A stretch of DNA of 64,000 nucleotides, taken from Epiperipatus broadwayi. Taxonomy: Eukaryota; Onychophora; Udeonychophora; Euonychophora; Peripatidae. The notes beneath the pieces were generated by a model. It did no database searches. It was given only the letters and a program-made list of their open reading frames with translations, and was not told where the DNA came from. Made by a program: the position numbers and the translations under genes. Shown here piece after piece: positions 22,296-31,690 of this stretch. The stretch is taken from assembly GCA_028023455.1 (NCBI GenBank), contig JAQFVV010006208.1:7792963-7856962 (forward strand), written 5' to 3'. Each line of letters begins with the position of its first letter. Position 1 is the stretch's first letter.

Positions 22296-22820
22296 AAATC
22301 GAGATTAATACTCCAACACTGGTTTATTAAGTAAATGAAATACTCTCAATCCAAAGTACAAGATAAAACTAGTATTACTAGATTAAAACTCCAACACTGG
22401 TTTATTAAATAAATGTAATACTCTCAAACCAAAGCACAAGATAAAACTAGTATTACTAGATTAAAACTCCAACACTGGCTTATTAAGTAAATGAAATACT
22501 CTCAATCCAAAGTACAAGACGAAACTTTTTAAGAGAAAATATCACTGTGTTCTCTCTTTTATATATTTTGTTATTTGATTTGAAAAAGTTTGCAAATGTC
22601 AATTAAATCAATATAAAGCAATTTGAAATACAGCTTTAAAAAAGTAATACAATTGATTTAAGATCTTCATGCTTTCTTTCCAAAGTGTTTTAAATTAGCC
22701 TCCATAAATGAATTAGTATAAAAGAGAGAAGACAGACATCTTTTCTCTTAAAAAGTTTTATCTTGTGTTTTGGATTGAGAGTATTTCATTTTTGGAGTAC
22801 TAATCTTGATTTATTATATA
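22296..22820. repeat. Foldback with three 78-bp tandem units in one arm
   Basis: Units start at 22303, 22381 and 22459 (GATTAAAACTCCAACACTGG ... CTCTCAANCCAAAGNACAAG). The same sequence returns inverted at 22740-22815 (TTTTATCTTGTGTTTTGG). The flank AAACTTTTTAAGAGAAAA is also inverted. The motif CTCTCAAACCAAAGCACAAG recurs at 61295 and, inverted, at 62085, tying this to the foldbacks at 61-62 kb. Confidence 0.8.
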
Positions 22821-23069
22821 AAGAAGATTATCATGACAACAGTTTGAAATTGTTGATTATTACTGATGTTGGGATTGTCTAAGTATTGACTGGCTTTTAA
22901 TGATATATATATATATAAACACAAAGAGAGAGAATGAAATAGGGAAAGTTGATTTAAAAAAAAATGAGAATGTAGTGAGGATGAAATAAAATTAAAATGT
23001 TTGTCGATGATTAGCCCCCGCACACCGCCTGATGTCGCTGTTGCCATGCAAAAGCACAGCTCACACAGC

Positions 23070-23285
23070 CTATAGAACAGTTCTGTTCATATTAGCCTCT
23101 AAGCAGCTTTTGTGCTTCGCGGTACTATCGCACACTTCACAGATTGCTACAGTATGATGTGAGGATGTGTAGAATTCAAGTTGTCCTAAGTCTTTGCATG
23201 TGCATTGGAAGTACTTATTTTTCAGATGACTTGATGTAGTTTTAGATAGTATTAATTGTAAGACAAAAGATGCGCTTCCATACAC
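23070..23285 (-). CDS. Possible exon or small ORF, unrecognised, Cys/His-rich
   Basis: A 71-codon frame lies in a GC- and CpG-richer patch (23010-23400) that stands out from its surroundings. The predicted peptide has ordered Cys/His residues (YFQCTCKDL, SSHHTVAICEVCDS, KSCLE), suggesting a zinc-binding fold, and few of the Ile/Tyr/Asn runs seen in chance frames. No family is recognised. No splice structure or upstream exon could be established. It could be an exon, a promoter-proximal ORF or chance. Confidence 0.25.
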   Translation of the reverse strand: MYGSASFVLQLILSKTTSSHLKNKYFQCTCKDLGQLEFYTSSHHTVAICEVCDSTAKHKSCLEANMNRTVL

Positions 23286-23420
23286 ATATTTTTAAGGTTA
23301 AACGAATTTCAAAAGTGTACATTCCAGCATTATACAGAAATCATGTGTAGAACGTATTTTGCGCAGGGGCAGCTATGCAACTTTCAAAGCGTAAGCTTAG
23401 CTTGATCAGAGGGCAATTTT

Positions 23421-23940
23421 AAAATCAAATTGTGTTTTGTAAATTGTAAAATACAATCAAATAAGCAAAATAAATATGAAGATCATGAATAAGGCAAAAA
23501 AGATTTCATAGCAAGACAAAGAACTCCATGAAGAAAGGGTTTCACAATCCAATATATATAAATAAGTTAATAAATAATTAAAAAAGAGTTTAGAGAATAA
23601 ATAAATGATCGGTAGAATAAAAAAAGAAAAAAAACAGACTGCAAAAAGAGAAGCTCAAAAAATAGAACCCATTAAGGAAGTAAAAACTGAAGAAGTTATC
23701 GAAGAGATGGAAATGTAAAAGCTGTAATAAATCAAAGTTACCAATGAAATAATTATAATGGTGATAAAATGCTATGCAAAATAAATAGTAAGCTGAATAA
23801 AATTAATAAAAATACAAATAATACTAAACTGGGTCAAAAAATGTGAAGAATTAAATAGCAAACTAGGCCAAATAATTAATGAGATAGCCAAAACTTATTT
23901 GACAAATTAAATAGTAAACTACATAAAAACAATAGTGAAT
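23421..23940. other. A-rich unassigned DNA
   Basis: Loose internal repetition of AATAGTAAACTA / AATAGCAAACTA. No gene could be supported. Confidence 0.5.
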
Positions 23941-24032
23941 CAAATAAGATGTACAATAAGGCTGATTTTGCTCAAAGCTAGTATCATTTATTAAATCAAA
24001 TGAAAGCAGCCAATTTTATTTATAAGAGACAG

Positions 24033-24301
24033 ATTTGAAATACAGGTATTATTATACCTGGATATTAATTGTAAATATAGGGGATTTGAACTCAGACTTT
24101 CAAGCAACCTAAACTGAGCACTGATTATATATACGTGTGTGAGATGATAATCTGGACCAACTGATGAGTGCTGGTTCAGCACGAAATATGTATATTGGTG
24201 ATTATTCATCTTTTCTACATGTGTGTGGTCATGTGTATCCGTAGTATGAGATAGTGTGGATAGTTGTAGGGTGCTTGAAAATCTGAGTTCAAATCCCCTA
24301 T
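24033..24301 (+). mobile_element. Family E element with 15-bp TSD
   Basis: Bounded by exact ATTTATAAGAGACAG repeats (24018-24032 and 24302-24316). It has a very short left arm (GGGGATTTGAACTCAGACTT to AACCT) joined to a right arm that carries the best hammerhead in the window. The exact long TSD shows a single LINE-type insertion of the asymmetric inverted structure. Confidence 0.9.
24141..24210 (+). ncRNA. Hammerhead ribozyme, complete core (family E)
   Basis: All core parts are present: CUGAUGA (24161-24167), stem II GUGCUG/CAGCAC with loop GUU, GAA (24183-24185), stem III beginning A15.1-U16.1 and U15.2-A16.2 around AUGU, and triplet AUA ending at 24194; the predicted cut is 24194/24195. 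Stem I: CCAA/UUGG, an asymmetric internal loop (UGGA opposite U), then GAUAAUC with GAUUAUU (7 pairs). The stem I internal loop is where natural type I hammerheads make a tertiary contact with loop II. No mutation of an invariant base is seen. Confidence 0.85.
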
Positions 24302-25110
24302 ATTTATAAGAGACAGGTATGACAGTAAAGATTGAGATTTTTAATTCATAGAAGTTTAAATAAACCTCATTAATTAAACAGACAAATATCATATGATCTG
24401 AAAGTAGAGTAATAAATAGTCACTTTTAACTTTCAAACAGCACTGCTATTCCATTAAGATAATAAAGTTGATTTTGCTCAAAGTTATATTGGTTTATAAA
24501 TGTAAATCATATGAAAACAGCCAACATTTACCAACATCAAAAACTTAAATCTATTTACCTGTTTAATAAGATTATTTAAACATAGTTCAATTTGTTTAGA
24601 GTCCAAAATCTTTATAGAGTTTAAATTAACATTTTAGACCAGAGATGTTGGCATTTGATAAGTGTTAGCTGTTTTATTTAGAAACGATTCTAGCTTTGAG
24701 CAAAATCGGTTTTATTATCTTAAAAACAAGAGTGGAGATTGAAAGTTTAAAAATAATTACTTGTTCCTCTACTTTCAAATTGCATTTAAATTGTTTGTTT
24801 AATGCTATTTTTTAAAAATTTCTATCAATGTAAAAATCTAGATCTCTTTAAAAATCAAGTATCAATCTTTAGTGCCTATATTAACAACTTAGATGTATTA
24901 ACATCTTAGATGTGAGAAACAGGTGATATCACCTTTTTTTTTTTTATTATAAATAAATGATTATCTAACTAGCAGTTTGAAGATTCTTGGTATTGATAAG
25001 TGTTACCTGCTTTCATATGATTTATATTTATAAACCAATCTAGCTTCTTAATAATAATGAGTAGCAGTAATTTGAAAGTTTAAAAATGACCTATTTATTA
25101 GTCTACTTTA

Positions 25111-25480
25111 ATATCAAGTTGCATTTTCTTCCATAGAAAAAATTGACATGTTGATAGACCATTGATAAAGCTATGGAATTGCCTTTTTATCTAAACTGTA
25201 GTAAAAATATTAAATCCTGAACTGCCTTCTTTATTGAAAATAATATATTAATAGTTTCAAAGCCCTTAGTCAAACATCAAACTTCAAGATCTGCAGGTGT
25301 AAATATCGGTGTGTAGTATGCATTTACATGAAAATTTTCAAAATATTGGTAAGCATTATATATATATATTTAAATATAAAGGCATAAATATTTCAATATT
25401 AAAAATTTTAAAGGAGAAAAAGTGCCATAAATCCCATTAAAAGAGGAAAATATTATTTTTTCCTTTATTAATATTTTTCT
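25111..25480. other. Unassigned AT-rich DNA
   Basis: No supported feature. Confidence 0.5.
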
Positions 25481-25775
25481 CTGTTTTTTTTTTATCAAGA
25501 AATTTATTTAACACAAAATATACATAGTATTATGATATACAGGATAACAGGTTAAGCTTGGTTAAAAGGTTAAGAGTTCTCATGCATGTATTATTATGTG
25601 GACATTGGTCTATCTTGTACAACTTTGTATTGATAGTGGTTGCAGTATTTCAATTGAACGACATTGTGTTCCTGCAACAGGTTGATGCTTAGAGAGACCA
25701 TAGAGTATTTATAGGGATGATAAATATATTGCTTTTTGATGGTGGGTTTGATGTGAGTTTGTTGCAGTGTTTGCA

Positions 25776-28700
25776 TTATTGTTGTATCGGAACTTCAAAC
25801 AGTCTCCATGTCTCAAAGAAGGCCGTAGAGGTAGAGAGGATTTCATCCCTTTTTTTGATATTGTTGATGATGTTAATGAAGAGTTGGAGAGGATTTAAAT
25901 GAGCTCCTTCAAAGGCTAGCTTGCAGCGGACGGACCAGATGGAAAAGGTGAGGAATGTGGATAGTCTTATCCATGCAAATGTTTTTGTGCCAAGGCAGTG
26001 CTGGATTGAGTTAATTATTTGAAAGTTGATCTTTGAGTTTGTGTGGATTAATTGTCTGATACTGTTGAGATTGGGGCAGATGTTTAAAATGTGCTCAAAT
26101 GTCTCTGATTCCTGGCCACAGAGTTGGCATAGTGGGTCAATGTTATTGAATCCTCTTCTGTTTACCAAAAACCATTTAGTTGGTAGGGCATCAAGATTTA
26201 TTTTAATTATGAAGTCCAGGAATTTTGCTTCGAGGCTCCAAAATTTAAACTGTGATATGATTTTCTTGTTGGATAAGTTAAGTCTGGAAATAGGAGAATA
26301 TGTTTGAGGATGCTGTAGATTATATGCATCCCAGTATTTCATTTTGGAAGAATAAGCAGTTGCAGGACAGTTGTAAAGGCATTGAGAAGCAGAGGTTAAG
26401 GATGATATCCAATCCTGTTTGAGAGGTGGTGGTCGGTCGGTGGGGTCAACTGGCATATAGACTTGGAAGTTGTCAAAAATAAGGGTTAATTTATGAATAA
26501 GATTGTGGCTTTTTTGAAGAAAAAATGTATAGGGGGAGTGGAGTGAAAGACCATTCAGCCAGCAGGGACGGCGCATGCCTTCTAGACTGATGGCAACAGT
26601 TTTCCCACCCCAGAACAACCTAGAGCAAAGTGAGTTAATTTTACTGACAAAGATTTTGGTAGGTTTAATAATTGGGAGGTAATAATTAATTTTGGGGAAA
26701 AGGACCATGTTGAGTAAGGCCACCTTCCCATGAAGTGAAAGGTAAACCTTAGCAAGTGATGTTGTTATTTTGCTGGCAGATTTTAATATTTCATTTTGTA
26801 TTTGTGATGTGATGATAGTAGGTGGTTTGTGAAAGGGAATACCTAGGAAATTCTGTGGTTGTCCAAGGAAGTTAGTTGTAATCTTTTTCCCTGTAGCAAT
26901 TCTCCATGCAGATGATTTTTGAAGATTGAAGGAAATTTTATATTGGTGAGTGTAGTCATTTAAAATTTTGTTGAGATGACCAAGATATTTTTGTGATGGC
27001 AAGACTATGAAGACATCATCCATATATGCGAGGATTCCTATCTCCCTCTTTAGTCTGGGAATGTAGACTCCTGGAAGTTGTCTTTGAATGTCTAACAGGA
27101 GTGGATTGATGTAAGCAATGAAAAGAATCGCACTAAGAGGGGATCCTTGTGGAATTGAATGTGATGGTTTGAAACTGTCAGTGGTTCTTCCATCTAAGGA
27201 TATCAGTATGTGTCTGTTTCTAAGAAGATTACTTATGATTTGGAGGTATGGCTTGGGTACCACATAGTCAGCCAAAGTTTTAAGCAGGATGTTGATCCTG
27301 ACTGAATCAAATGCGGCAGCTATGTCCAATTGAACAGCAATTGGTTTAGATTTCCTGTTTGTTCTTAAGTGATCAACTAGGGATTTAACTTGGGCCATAG
27401 CTAGGGTGGTTGATGAGCCTTTTTTGGCGAACTGGGATGGAGAAATGTATTTGAGAATACCTTCTTGAATGATATCTTTTATAGTGGATTCAATGATTTT
27501 TATAATTAGAGGGGACATTGAGATGGGTCGAAGACTCATGAGCTCCGATGGCGGTTTATTTTTCTTAAGAAAGGGTACCATGGCAATCGGGTAAAGATTG
27601 GGGATAATTTTGTTTCCATCTGTTAGGTGGTCTATCATTCTATGGATAATTGGTATTGAAAATTTGCTGAGGTGGGCTAGAATGAAGCGTGGAATGCCAT
27701 GAAGCCCAGGATGAATTCGATCCCTAAGGGATGTGATTTTGTTTTGTAGCATGGATTCCGTTATGCAATGCATGTCTGGAACTTCTTCATTTTTCCATAT
27801 AGTGAGTGGTGTTTCAGGATCTTTTTGAAGAATTTCCTGGAAGTGATGCTTAATGCCTTCCAACATTTGTTGACCAATCCAGGATTCCCCATTAGAAATA
27901 ATTATTGAGGGTGTATTTTTTATTCTTGATGTTCCAAGGGCCCAGCGAATGTAACCACGGGTCCAGCAATGTTGAGATTCAAGGAACAATTTTGCTCTCT
28001 TGATGGATAGGTATTCTGCTAGTTTTTCCTGTTGTGTTTTGTATTTCAATTTTAAGGAAATAATATCTTTAATGTTGTCTGTGTTACTTGGAATTTCTTT
28101 AAGTTTGGAGCTTATGTTTTGTAAATCATTAAGCAATTTAACTGGACCTTTCAGCTTTCGTGTGTAGTTACTTATGAGTGATTGTATGACTTCAATGAAT
28201 GCAAACCATGCAACTTCAATGGGTTGTGATAGAATGTCAATTTTTTTGAAGTAAATGTAGGACTCTGAGATGATAGCTTCAGTCGCTGTTGTGCGGGTTA
28301 TCATGCGGAGAGTTTGGCGACTGTATTCTCCAGTGTAAAGTGTCTTGTCAGGAAGAAGTTTTATAATTTGTGCGAGGTGGTCTGAGTATGTTACCAGTTG
28401 AAGCTGTGCTTCAATTTGGAAGTGCAATTCTGGTGAATAGTAGAAAAGATCTATGAGACTTTTACAGCTTTGTGTGTAGAAGGAGAAGGATCCCGGGGGC
28501 AGAAATCCCTCACCGCACATGAGAGTTTTATTGATTAGGTATAAGTATTTATTGTTGAAGTGGGCATAGTTCACATTGAAGTCACCTAGGAGAAGTGTCG
28601 GTGATGAGTTGGAGTATAGTACCATATTTATTGTATGTATGATGTGATGAAAATTATTGACTGTGTTTTGAATATAAATGAACAGGATGTTGAAGATGAA

Positions 28701-29006
28701 GCCACTGTAGTTAACTTTGATTATGACTATGTTACCATCTAAGTATAAAATGTTGAAATCATTAGGTGGTTTATTTTTGTTAATGATGAAACCTACCCCT
28801 CCGGAAGCAGTGGTGGCAATGGAGAATTTAGTGTAACCAAAGTTTTCTAGAATCTGAGTGATTTGTAAGTTTGATTTTATGTGGAATTTAGTTTCGGCCA
28901 TAAAGAAGATGTGGGGTGTGTGAATATTCAACCACTGTCTTATGGCATATATACGTTGTAGAGAGTTTAGGCCTCTCACATTGGTACCAACAATTTTAAG
29001 ATACAT
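25776..29006 (-). CDS. LINE-A ORF2: endonuclease-reverse transcriptase
   Basis: 1076 codons, uninterrupted. Residues 1-225 form an AP-type endonuclease: NVRGLN (9-14), catalytic E38 in AETK, GDFN (141-144) and SDH (208-210). Reverse transcriptase motifs follow: LDIAAAFD near 559, QGSPLS near 616 and YMDD near 661. A CX2CX8HX4C knuckle (LCQLCGQ...) lies near 957, as in many LINE C-termini. The protein would nick the target and copy its own RNA, and possibly SINE or HHR RNAs, by target-primed reverse transcription. The start Met is followed directly by the conserved N-terminal strand, supporting it. Full length with all visible catalytic residues suggests recent or current activity. The exact clade (Jockey/I/Tad-like group) is not settled. 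Confidence 0.92.
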   Translation of the reverse strand: MYLKIVGTNVRGLNSLQRIYAIRQWLNIHTPHIFFMAETKFHIKSNLQITQILENFGYTKFSIATTASGGVGFIINKNKPPNDFNILYLDGNIVIIKVNYSGFIFNILFIYIQNTVNNFHHIIHTINMVLYSNSSPTLLLGDFNVNYAHFNNKYLYLINKTLMCGEGFLPPGSFSFYTQSCKSLIDLFYYSPELHFQIEAQLQLVTYSDHLAQIIKLLPDKTLYTGEYSRQTLRMITRTTATEAIISESYIYFKKIDILSQPIEVAWFAFIEVIQSLISNYTRKLKGPVKLLNDLQNISSKLKEIPSNTDNIKDIISLKLKYKTQQEKLAEYLSIKRAKLFLESQHCWTRGYIRWALGTSRIKNTPSIIISNGESWIGQQMLEGIKHHFQEILQKDPETPLTIWKNEEVPDMHCITESMLQNKITSLRDRIHPGLHGIPRFILAHLSKFSIPIIHRMIDHLTDGNKIIPNLYPIAMVPFLKKNKPPSELMSLRPISMSPLIIKIIESTIKDIIQEGILKYISPSQFAKKGSSTTLAMAQVKSLVDHLRTNRKSKPIAVQLDIAAAFDSVRINILLKTLADYVVPKPYLQIISNLLRNRHILISLDGRTTDSFKPSHSIPQGSPLSAILFIAYINPLLLDIQRQLPGVYIPRLKREIGILAYMDDVFIVLPSQKYLGHLNKILNDYTHQYKISFNLQKSSAWRIATGKKITTNFLGQPQNFLGIPFHKPPTIITSQIQNEILKSASKITTSLAKVYLSLHGKVALLNMVLFPKINYYLPIIKPTKIFVSKINSLCSRLFWGGKTVAISLEGMRRPCWLNGLSLHSPYTFFLQKSHNLIHKLTLIFDNFQVYMPVDPTDRPPPLKQDWISSLTSASQCLYNCPATAYSSKMKYWDAYNLQHPQTYSPISRLNLSNKKIISQFKFWSLEAKFLDFIIKINLDALPTKWFLVNRRGFNNIDPLCQLCGQESETFEHILNICPNLNSIRQLIHTNSKINFQIINSIQHCLGTKTFAWIRLSTFLTFSIWSVRCKLAFEGAHLNPLQLFINIINNIKKRDEILSTSTAFFETWRLFEVPIQQ

Positions 29007-29091
29007 TATAATTGGTTTTTAAAATTTTCAGGTAGAAAGATGTGTCAGTGAATTCATTGTACAATTCAACAGTTGAATTAGCTACGAGTTG

Positions 29092-29748
29092 TTATGTGTC
29101 TCCTGGAGTAGGTGACCAGTCCACAGGAGAGTCTACTGACTGACCGAAGTCAATGGTTTCCGGTAGCATAACTTCTACATCATTATGTCGAGTGTTTGCT
29201 TGGGCTTTGACATCTTTAGATATATTCTCATTTATTGAAAGTTCTTGCTCATTAGTCAGTTGCATATTTTTGGTTAGCAATAAAGTGCCACCCTTTCTTC
29301 TTTTGTTGGATTTGTCATTTGAAGTTGTAGGATTTATAGGTAGAGTTGCTTTTGAGTTATTGGATTTGTTTTGTATATCATCATCAGAACTAGGTCCACT
29401 GGAGTGTGTATGTTTTTTCTTTTCTTTTTTTTGTCTTTTTTCTTTTGTCTCTTGATGTTGAGTTTTGGAAATATCTATGTTAGTAGGTTGAAGATTTATC
29501 ATAGTCTCATCTGATTCAATGTCAGTTTCTTCACTTGAATCACTGAACTCATATGTTGATACACTGTCTATTTCATCATAGACTCTTTGTGCACGTTCAT
29601 GAGGATTGTGATCTGGTTTGTTGGTGTCGTTTGTCTTTGAACCAATTAAAGAGGGTGAGGTAATAGTGGTGTTGTGTTGCATCTGTGTTGATTTGGTATC
29701 AGGATGAGCCAGTTCTGGTGATTTGAGGCATTTGAATGTCAGTAACAC
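29092..29748 (-). CDS. LINE-A ORF1 C-terminal frame
   Basis: 218 codons overlapping the upstream ORF1 frame by 50 bases. It is rich in Ser, Thr, Asp and Lys, with acidic and basic tracts (KEKRQKKEKKKH) and no zinc knuckle. Because the overlap is short and there is no independent domain, it is most simply the C-terminal part of ORF1 separated by a frameshift, though programmed frameshifting or a separate small protein remain possible. It ends 86 bp before ORF2. Confidence 0.6.
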   Translation of the reverse strand: MLLTFKCLKSPELAHPDTKSTQMQHNTTITSPSLIGSKTNDTNKPDHNPHERAQRVYDEIDSVSTYEFSDSSEETDIESDETMINLQPTNIDISKTQHQETKEKRQKKEKKKHTHSSGPSSDDDIQNKSNNSKATLPINPTTSNDKSNKRRKGGTLLLTKNMQLTNEQELSINENISKDVKAQANTRHNDVEVMLPETIDFGQSVDSPVDWSPTPGDT

Positions 29749-31603
29749 AGTTAGTGGTTTTAGATTCTGAGCTTGGTTGAAGTGTTTTTGTTAAAGATGA
29801 ATTTTGATTTGTTTCTGTGTTATGTAGTATCTTGTTGGAAAAAGTGTTCTCAGTGTGTAGAGAGTCAAGTTGAATTAAATTAGCTGTGATAATCCTGTTG
29901 GAGGTTTTTTCTGGTTCTGTTTTTTTGTTGCATTTATGTGTTTTGTTCTTCTTGAGTCCGCAGGTTTTACAGATCCGGGCCAAGCAGTCTTTAATTAAGT
30001 GTGTGCGTTCAAAGCAGTGAAAGCACTGGGGTGGGACTCCGCGAAGTGAGAGTACCATAGGGGATCCACGCGAACGAACAACTGTTGGGATGTCTGTGGA
30101 GTTTATCCCCTTATTTAAGGTAATAGTGAATGAGGCCGTGTTTGATTGAATGTGGTTTTTTGTATACGGATTAAACCAGTATTGGAAATTGCTTATTTTA
30201 CCATAGTTTTCTAAGATGGATTGAAGTTCGGCATGGTCAAAATTTAGTAAACAGTCTTTGATGATTCCCTGAAGAGTGGTGGGTCTATTGTTATCGATGG
30301 TGATGATGTATTTATCATCAAGTATTTTAATTGTATTTCTGAATGTGTTTCTATCACCCCATGTCTTAAATTCAGTGATAATATATCTGTCATTGGGATG
30401 TGAGAGAATTCTGTTGATACCCATTTCTATTTTTTTCTCTATTATCATTTTGGAGAATTTTTCCAGAGGGAATTTGAAAAAATTACCACTCTGGTCAGTA
30501 GTTGTTAAAATAAGCGTTTTATCGTTTGTATAGTTAGCAAACGATTTAAGTAATTTTTCAGGAATAGAGTTGTTGAATTTTATATGAATATTTTGATATG
30601 CTTCATCATTATCTTGAGTTATGTTTGAATTCTGAAGGTTGCTTGTATTTTGTGTTGCTTCATCAGTATCAAAATCTATGTAACTAAGGAATGAGCTACC
30701 GTCTTGTTTGATATTCATTTCAGACTGCATCGGAATAGCATTCATATTTTGAACTGCTTCTGCATATGATCTTTGGAAACTGGATGAGTTTTGGTTTCTA
30801 TTCTTATCTTTACTTAAATTATGATGTGTAAAGTGTGTTTCGGGTGTTTTGAAATTACTTTCTGTTTCATCAATACAACGTTCATTACAATCAAATCGCT
30901 TTTTAACAGTGAAATTAACTGTTTGATTTTCAGATATTTCGATTTCGTTTCTACTGTTGCTGTGTATATTTTGATTTGTACTTTTATATTTTGTTATATT
31001 ATGATTTGTTTGATGTAAATCAGTTATTTCAATTTGGTTAGAACATTTATTTTCTTTAGTAGAAGGTCCGTTGTAAATATCTTCATAATTTACGTTATTT
31101 TTTGGTTTTGCACCCTCTTGCGTTTTTTTAAAACTTTTATCCCTAACATTTAAAGTTTTAATCTCCTTACTTCCTGACACTTCTAAAAGTTGTGTTTTAC
31201 CCTGATGATTATAATTTTTTTGTTCTGAATCTAATACTGTTGTTTGAATTGCTCTAGGATTTGAAATAAGTTTATTATGGTTAAAAGAGTCTTCATGTAA
31301 AAAGCTTTTATCAGCCTCTTGCGGATTTTTAAGAAATTCTCCAGTATTTACGTTAGTTTCAATGTAAGTATTGGCTTTTTTAAAATCAGATTTCTCTGTA
31401 GCTTTATGTAGATTGTTACTAGGATTGTATTTACATGTTTTAGTAGGTTTTTTATTGACTATTAGGTTTTCATTAGCGTTTGATAACGATTTGGAAATTA
31501 CATCAGAATGATTGTTTTCACCGCTATCGGTCGATATAGGACTAATAGCGGTTTCAGATAATAGCTTGCCAATGGCAGATTTAGGGTTTTTATGCCCATC
31601 CAT
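29699..31603 (-). CDS. LINE-A ORF1: gag-like RNA-binding protein
   Basis: 634 codons. The N-terminal 300 residues are low complexity, rich in Asn, Ser, Lys and Thr. A folded-looking central part (about 330-500) contains ILTTTDQSGNFFKFPLEKFS and RSRGSPMVLSLRGVPPQCF, in the place where LINE ORF1 proteins have RRM-like modules. A CCHC knuckle follows near 523-537 (CFHCFERTHLIKDC), with a second Cys/His cluster CKTCGLKKNKTHKC. It would coat the element RNA and act as chaperone in a ribonucleoprotein particle. It stops shortly after entering the overlap with the 29092-29748 frame. Confidence 0.8.
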   Translation of the reverse strand: MDGHKNPKSAIGKLLSETAISPISTDSGENNHSDVISKSLSNANENLIVNKKPTKTCKYNPSNNLHKATEKSDFKKANTYIETNVNTGEFLKNPQEADKSFLHEDSFNHNKLISNPRAIQTTVLDSEQKNYNHQGKTQLLEVSGSKEIKTLNVRDKSFKKTQEGAKPKNNVNYEDIYNGPSTKENKCSNQIEITDLHQTNHNITKYKSTNQNIHSNSRNEIEISENQTVNFTVKKRFDCNERCIDETESNFKTPETHFTHHNLSKDKNRNQNSSSFQRSYAEAVQNMNAIPMQSEMNIKQDGSSFLSYIDFDTDEATQNTSNLQNSNITQDNDEAYQNIHIKFNNSIPEKLLKSFANYTNDKTLILTTTDQSGNFFKFPLEKFSKMIIEKKIEMGINRILSHPNDRYIITEFKTWGDRNTFRNTIKILDDKYIITIDNNRPTTLQGIIKDCLLNFDHAELQSILENYGKISNFQYWFNPYTKNHIQSNTASFTITLNKGINSTDIPTVVRSRGSPMVLSLRGVPPQCFHCFERTHLIKDCLARICKTCGLKKNKTHKCNKKTEPEKTSNRIITANLIQLDSLHTENTFSNKILHNTETNQNSSLTKTLQPSSESKTTNCVTDIQMPQITRTGSS

Positions 31604-31690
31604 GCTTAGAAATTAATTGTAAAAGCACTTACCAACTGTTTCGTGTTGGATTCTCCACTCCAACTCCCCTTAAACTTGAAATTTCTTGAA

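Larger units (their letters stand above)
23941..25110. repeat. Direct and inverted copies of an unnamed repeat
   Basis: GATTTTGCTCAAAGCTAGTA (23963) and GATTTTGCTCAAAGTTATAT (24471) are direct copies. TAGCTTTGAGCAAAATCGGT (24691) is inverted. GATAAGTGTTAGCTGTTTTA (24657) and GATAAGTGTTACCTGCTTTC (24998) repeat again. A family E element (24033-24301) is inserted in the first copy. Confidence 0.7.
25487..31690 (-). mobile_element. LINE-A, nearly complete non-LTR retrotransposon
   Basis: The element includes a 5' region (to about 31690), a gag-like ORF1 in two overlapping frames (31603-29092), an 86-bp gap, ORF2 with endonuclease and reverse transcriptase (29006-25776), a 3' UTR of about 290 bp and a poly-A tail seen as poly-T at 25487-25496. 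The 5' limit is uncertain because LINE-B begins within 100 bp. No TSD could be identified. It is the only element in the window with a long intact polymerase. Confidence 0.85.

Noticed and set aside
22303-22535. CRISPR-like array of three repeats
   Set aside because: The units are directly adjacent 78-bp tandem repeats without spacers in a eukaryotic foldback.
29153-29455. 100-codon plus-strand frame, and other plus frames within 26026-34788
   Set aside because: They are shadows opposite the LINE-A and LINE-B coding frames and carry no domain.
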